Below are positions 37,453 to 37,551 of a stretch of 37,551 nt of DNA, piece after piece (position 1 is the first letter of the stretch; the number at the start of each line of letters is the position of its first letter). Source of the DNA: a virus; the IMG/VR virus record IMGVR_UViG_3300001679_000003, positions 1-37,551 of that record; one strand, 5' to 3'. The position numbers and the translations under genes were made by a program. A model generated the notes under the pieces. That model was not told where the DNA came from and made no database searches. It was given only the letters and a program-made list of their open reading frames with translations.

Positions 37453-37551
37453 TGACTTCTCAAGAACAACAATTTACATTCAGAGAAACTACAGACGAAT
37501 TTACTCACTGTTTATGGGTAAAGCCAAACGGATTTTGGTCTGAAGCGGTAA
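37452..37551 (+). CDS. Small early protein, 5' part (continues at base 1)
   Basis: The ATG at 37452 shares its A with the upstream TAA. The frame runs to the window end and, because 37461-37551 equals 1-91, continues to the TGA at 271-273. See the entry at 1-273. Confidence 0.7.
   Translation, partial: MTSQEQQFTFRETTDEFTHCLWVKPNGFWSEAV
37461..37551. repeat. Terminal overlap, right copy
   Basis: Identical to bases 1-91; marks the closing point of the circular genome. Confidence 0.9.

Noticed and set aside
1-37551. tRNA genes, CRISPR arrays, insertion sequences
   Set aside because: I saw no cloverleaf with TTCRA-type arm, no regularly spaced repeats and no transposase gene.

Overview
This window is the complete, circularly closed genome of an AT-rich tailed phage with siphovirus-type morphogenesis. 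The last 91 bases repeat the first 91 exactly, so the unit genome is 37,460 bp and the gene starting at 37452 continues into base 1. There is a tape-measure gene, a tail-tube gene, a lambda-type frameshifted tail chaperone and a J-like tip protein, and no contractile-sheath gene. Linked tail fibres with 'NYSHPNHSG'-type repeats, 2OG-Fe(II) oxygenases and a phage AdoMet decarboxylase are typical of phages of marine bacteria. The host cannot be named from the sequence.

Layout. (a) 37207-2401: a chain of very small, overlapping early genes ending in an ERF-family single-strand annealing protein. (b) 2404-2886: a structured intergenic stretch, then an SSB-like protein with an acidic DDDIPF tail. 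(c) 2896-7578: a tightly coupled cassette of an unknown protein, AdoMet decarboxylase, a DPPW methyltransferase, a PP-loop (PAPS reductase/IbrA-like) protein and three consecutive ParB/Srx-fold proteins. (d) 7611-12335: terminase small and large subunits, portal, Mu F-like minor head protein, scaffold. (e) 12405-12819: a one-gene insertion with its own early-type promoter and terminator. (f) 12832-20398: major capsid, connector and tail genes, including a GGGAAAC -1 frameshift site. (g) 20391-27618: tail tip, fibres, a glycine-rich adhesin and its chaperone. (h) 27581-29422: two 2OG-Fe(II) oxygenases and a partner. (i) 29468-30350: four small membrane or lipoprotein genes, probably for lysis. 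(j) 30445-31416, minus strand: a repressor-like HTH gene with an apparently leaderless promoter, followed by three cotranscribed genes including a VRR-NUC nuclease. (k) 31468-37085, plus strand: early genes, a Cro-like HTH gene, a replication pair in the lambda O/P position, a DUF1367 gene and a Ref-like HNH nuclease.

Control. Four promoters (12405, 31468, 32304, 37115) share an identical 15-base core, AAAAGGGCGTATAAT. Each is followed at the predicted RNA 5' end by a stem-loop whose sequence differs but whose pairing is kept. The order is lambda-like (divergent repressor, Cro-like, O/P, nin-like), but I see no integrase and no ParA.

The most novel candidate is the 2896-7578 cassette. It puts an enzyme that makes decarboxylated AdoMet next to a methyltransferase, a PP-loop ATPase and three ParB-fold proteins. 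It could be a DNA hypermodification or anti-restriction system.
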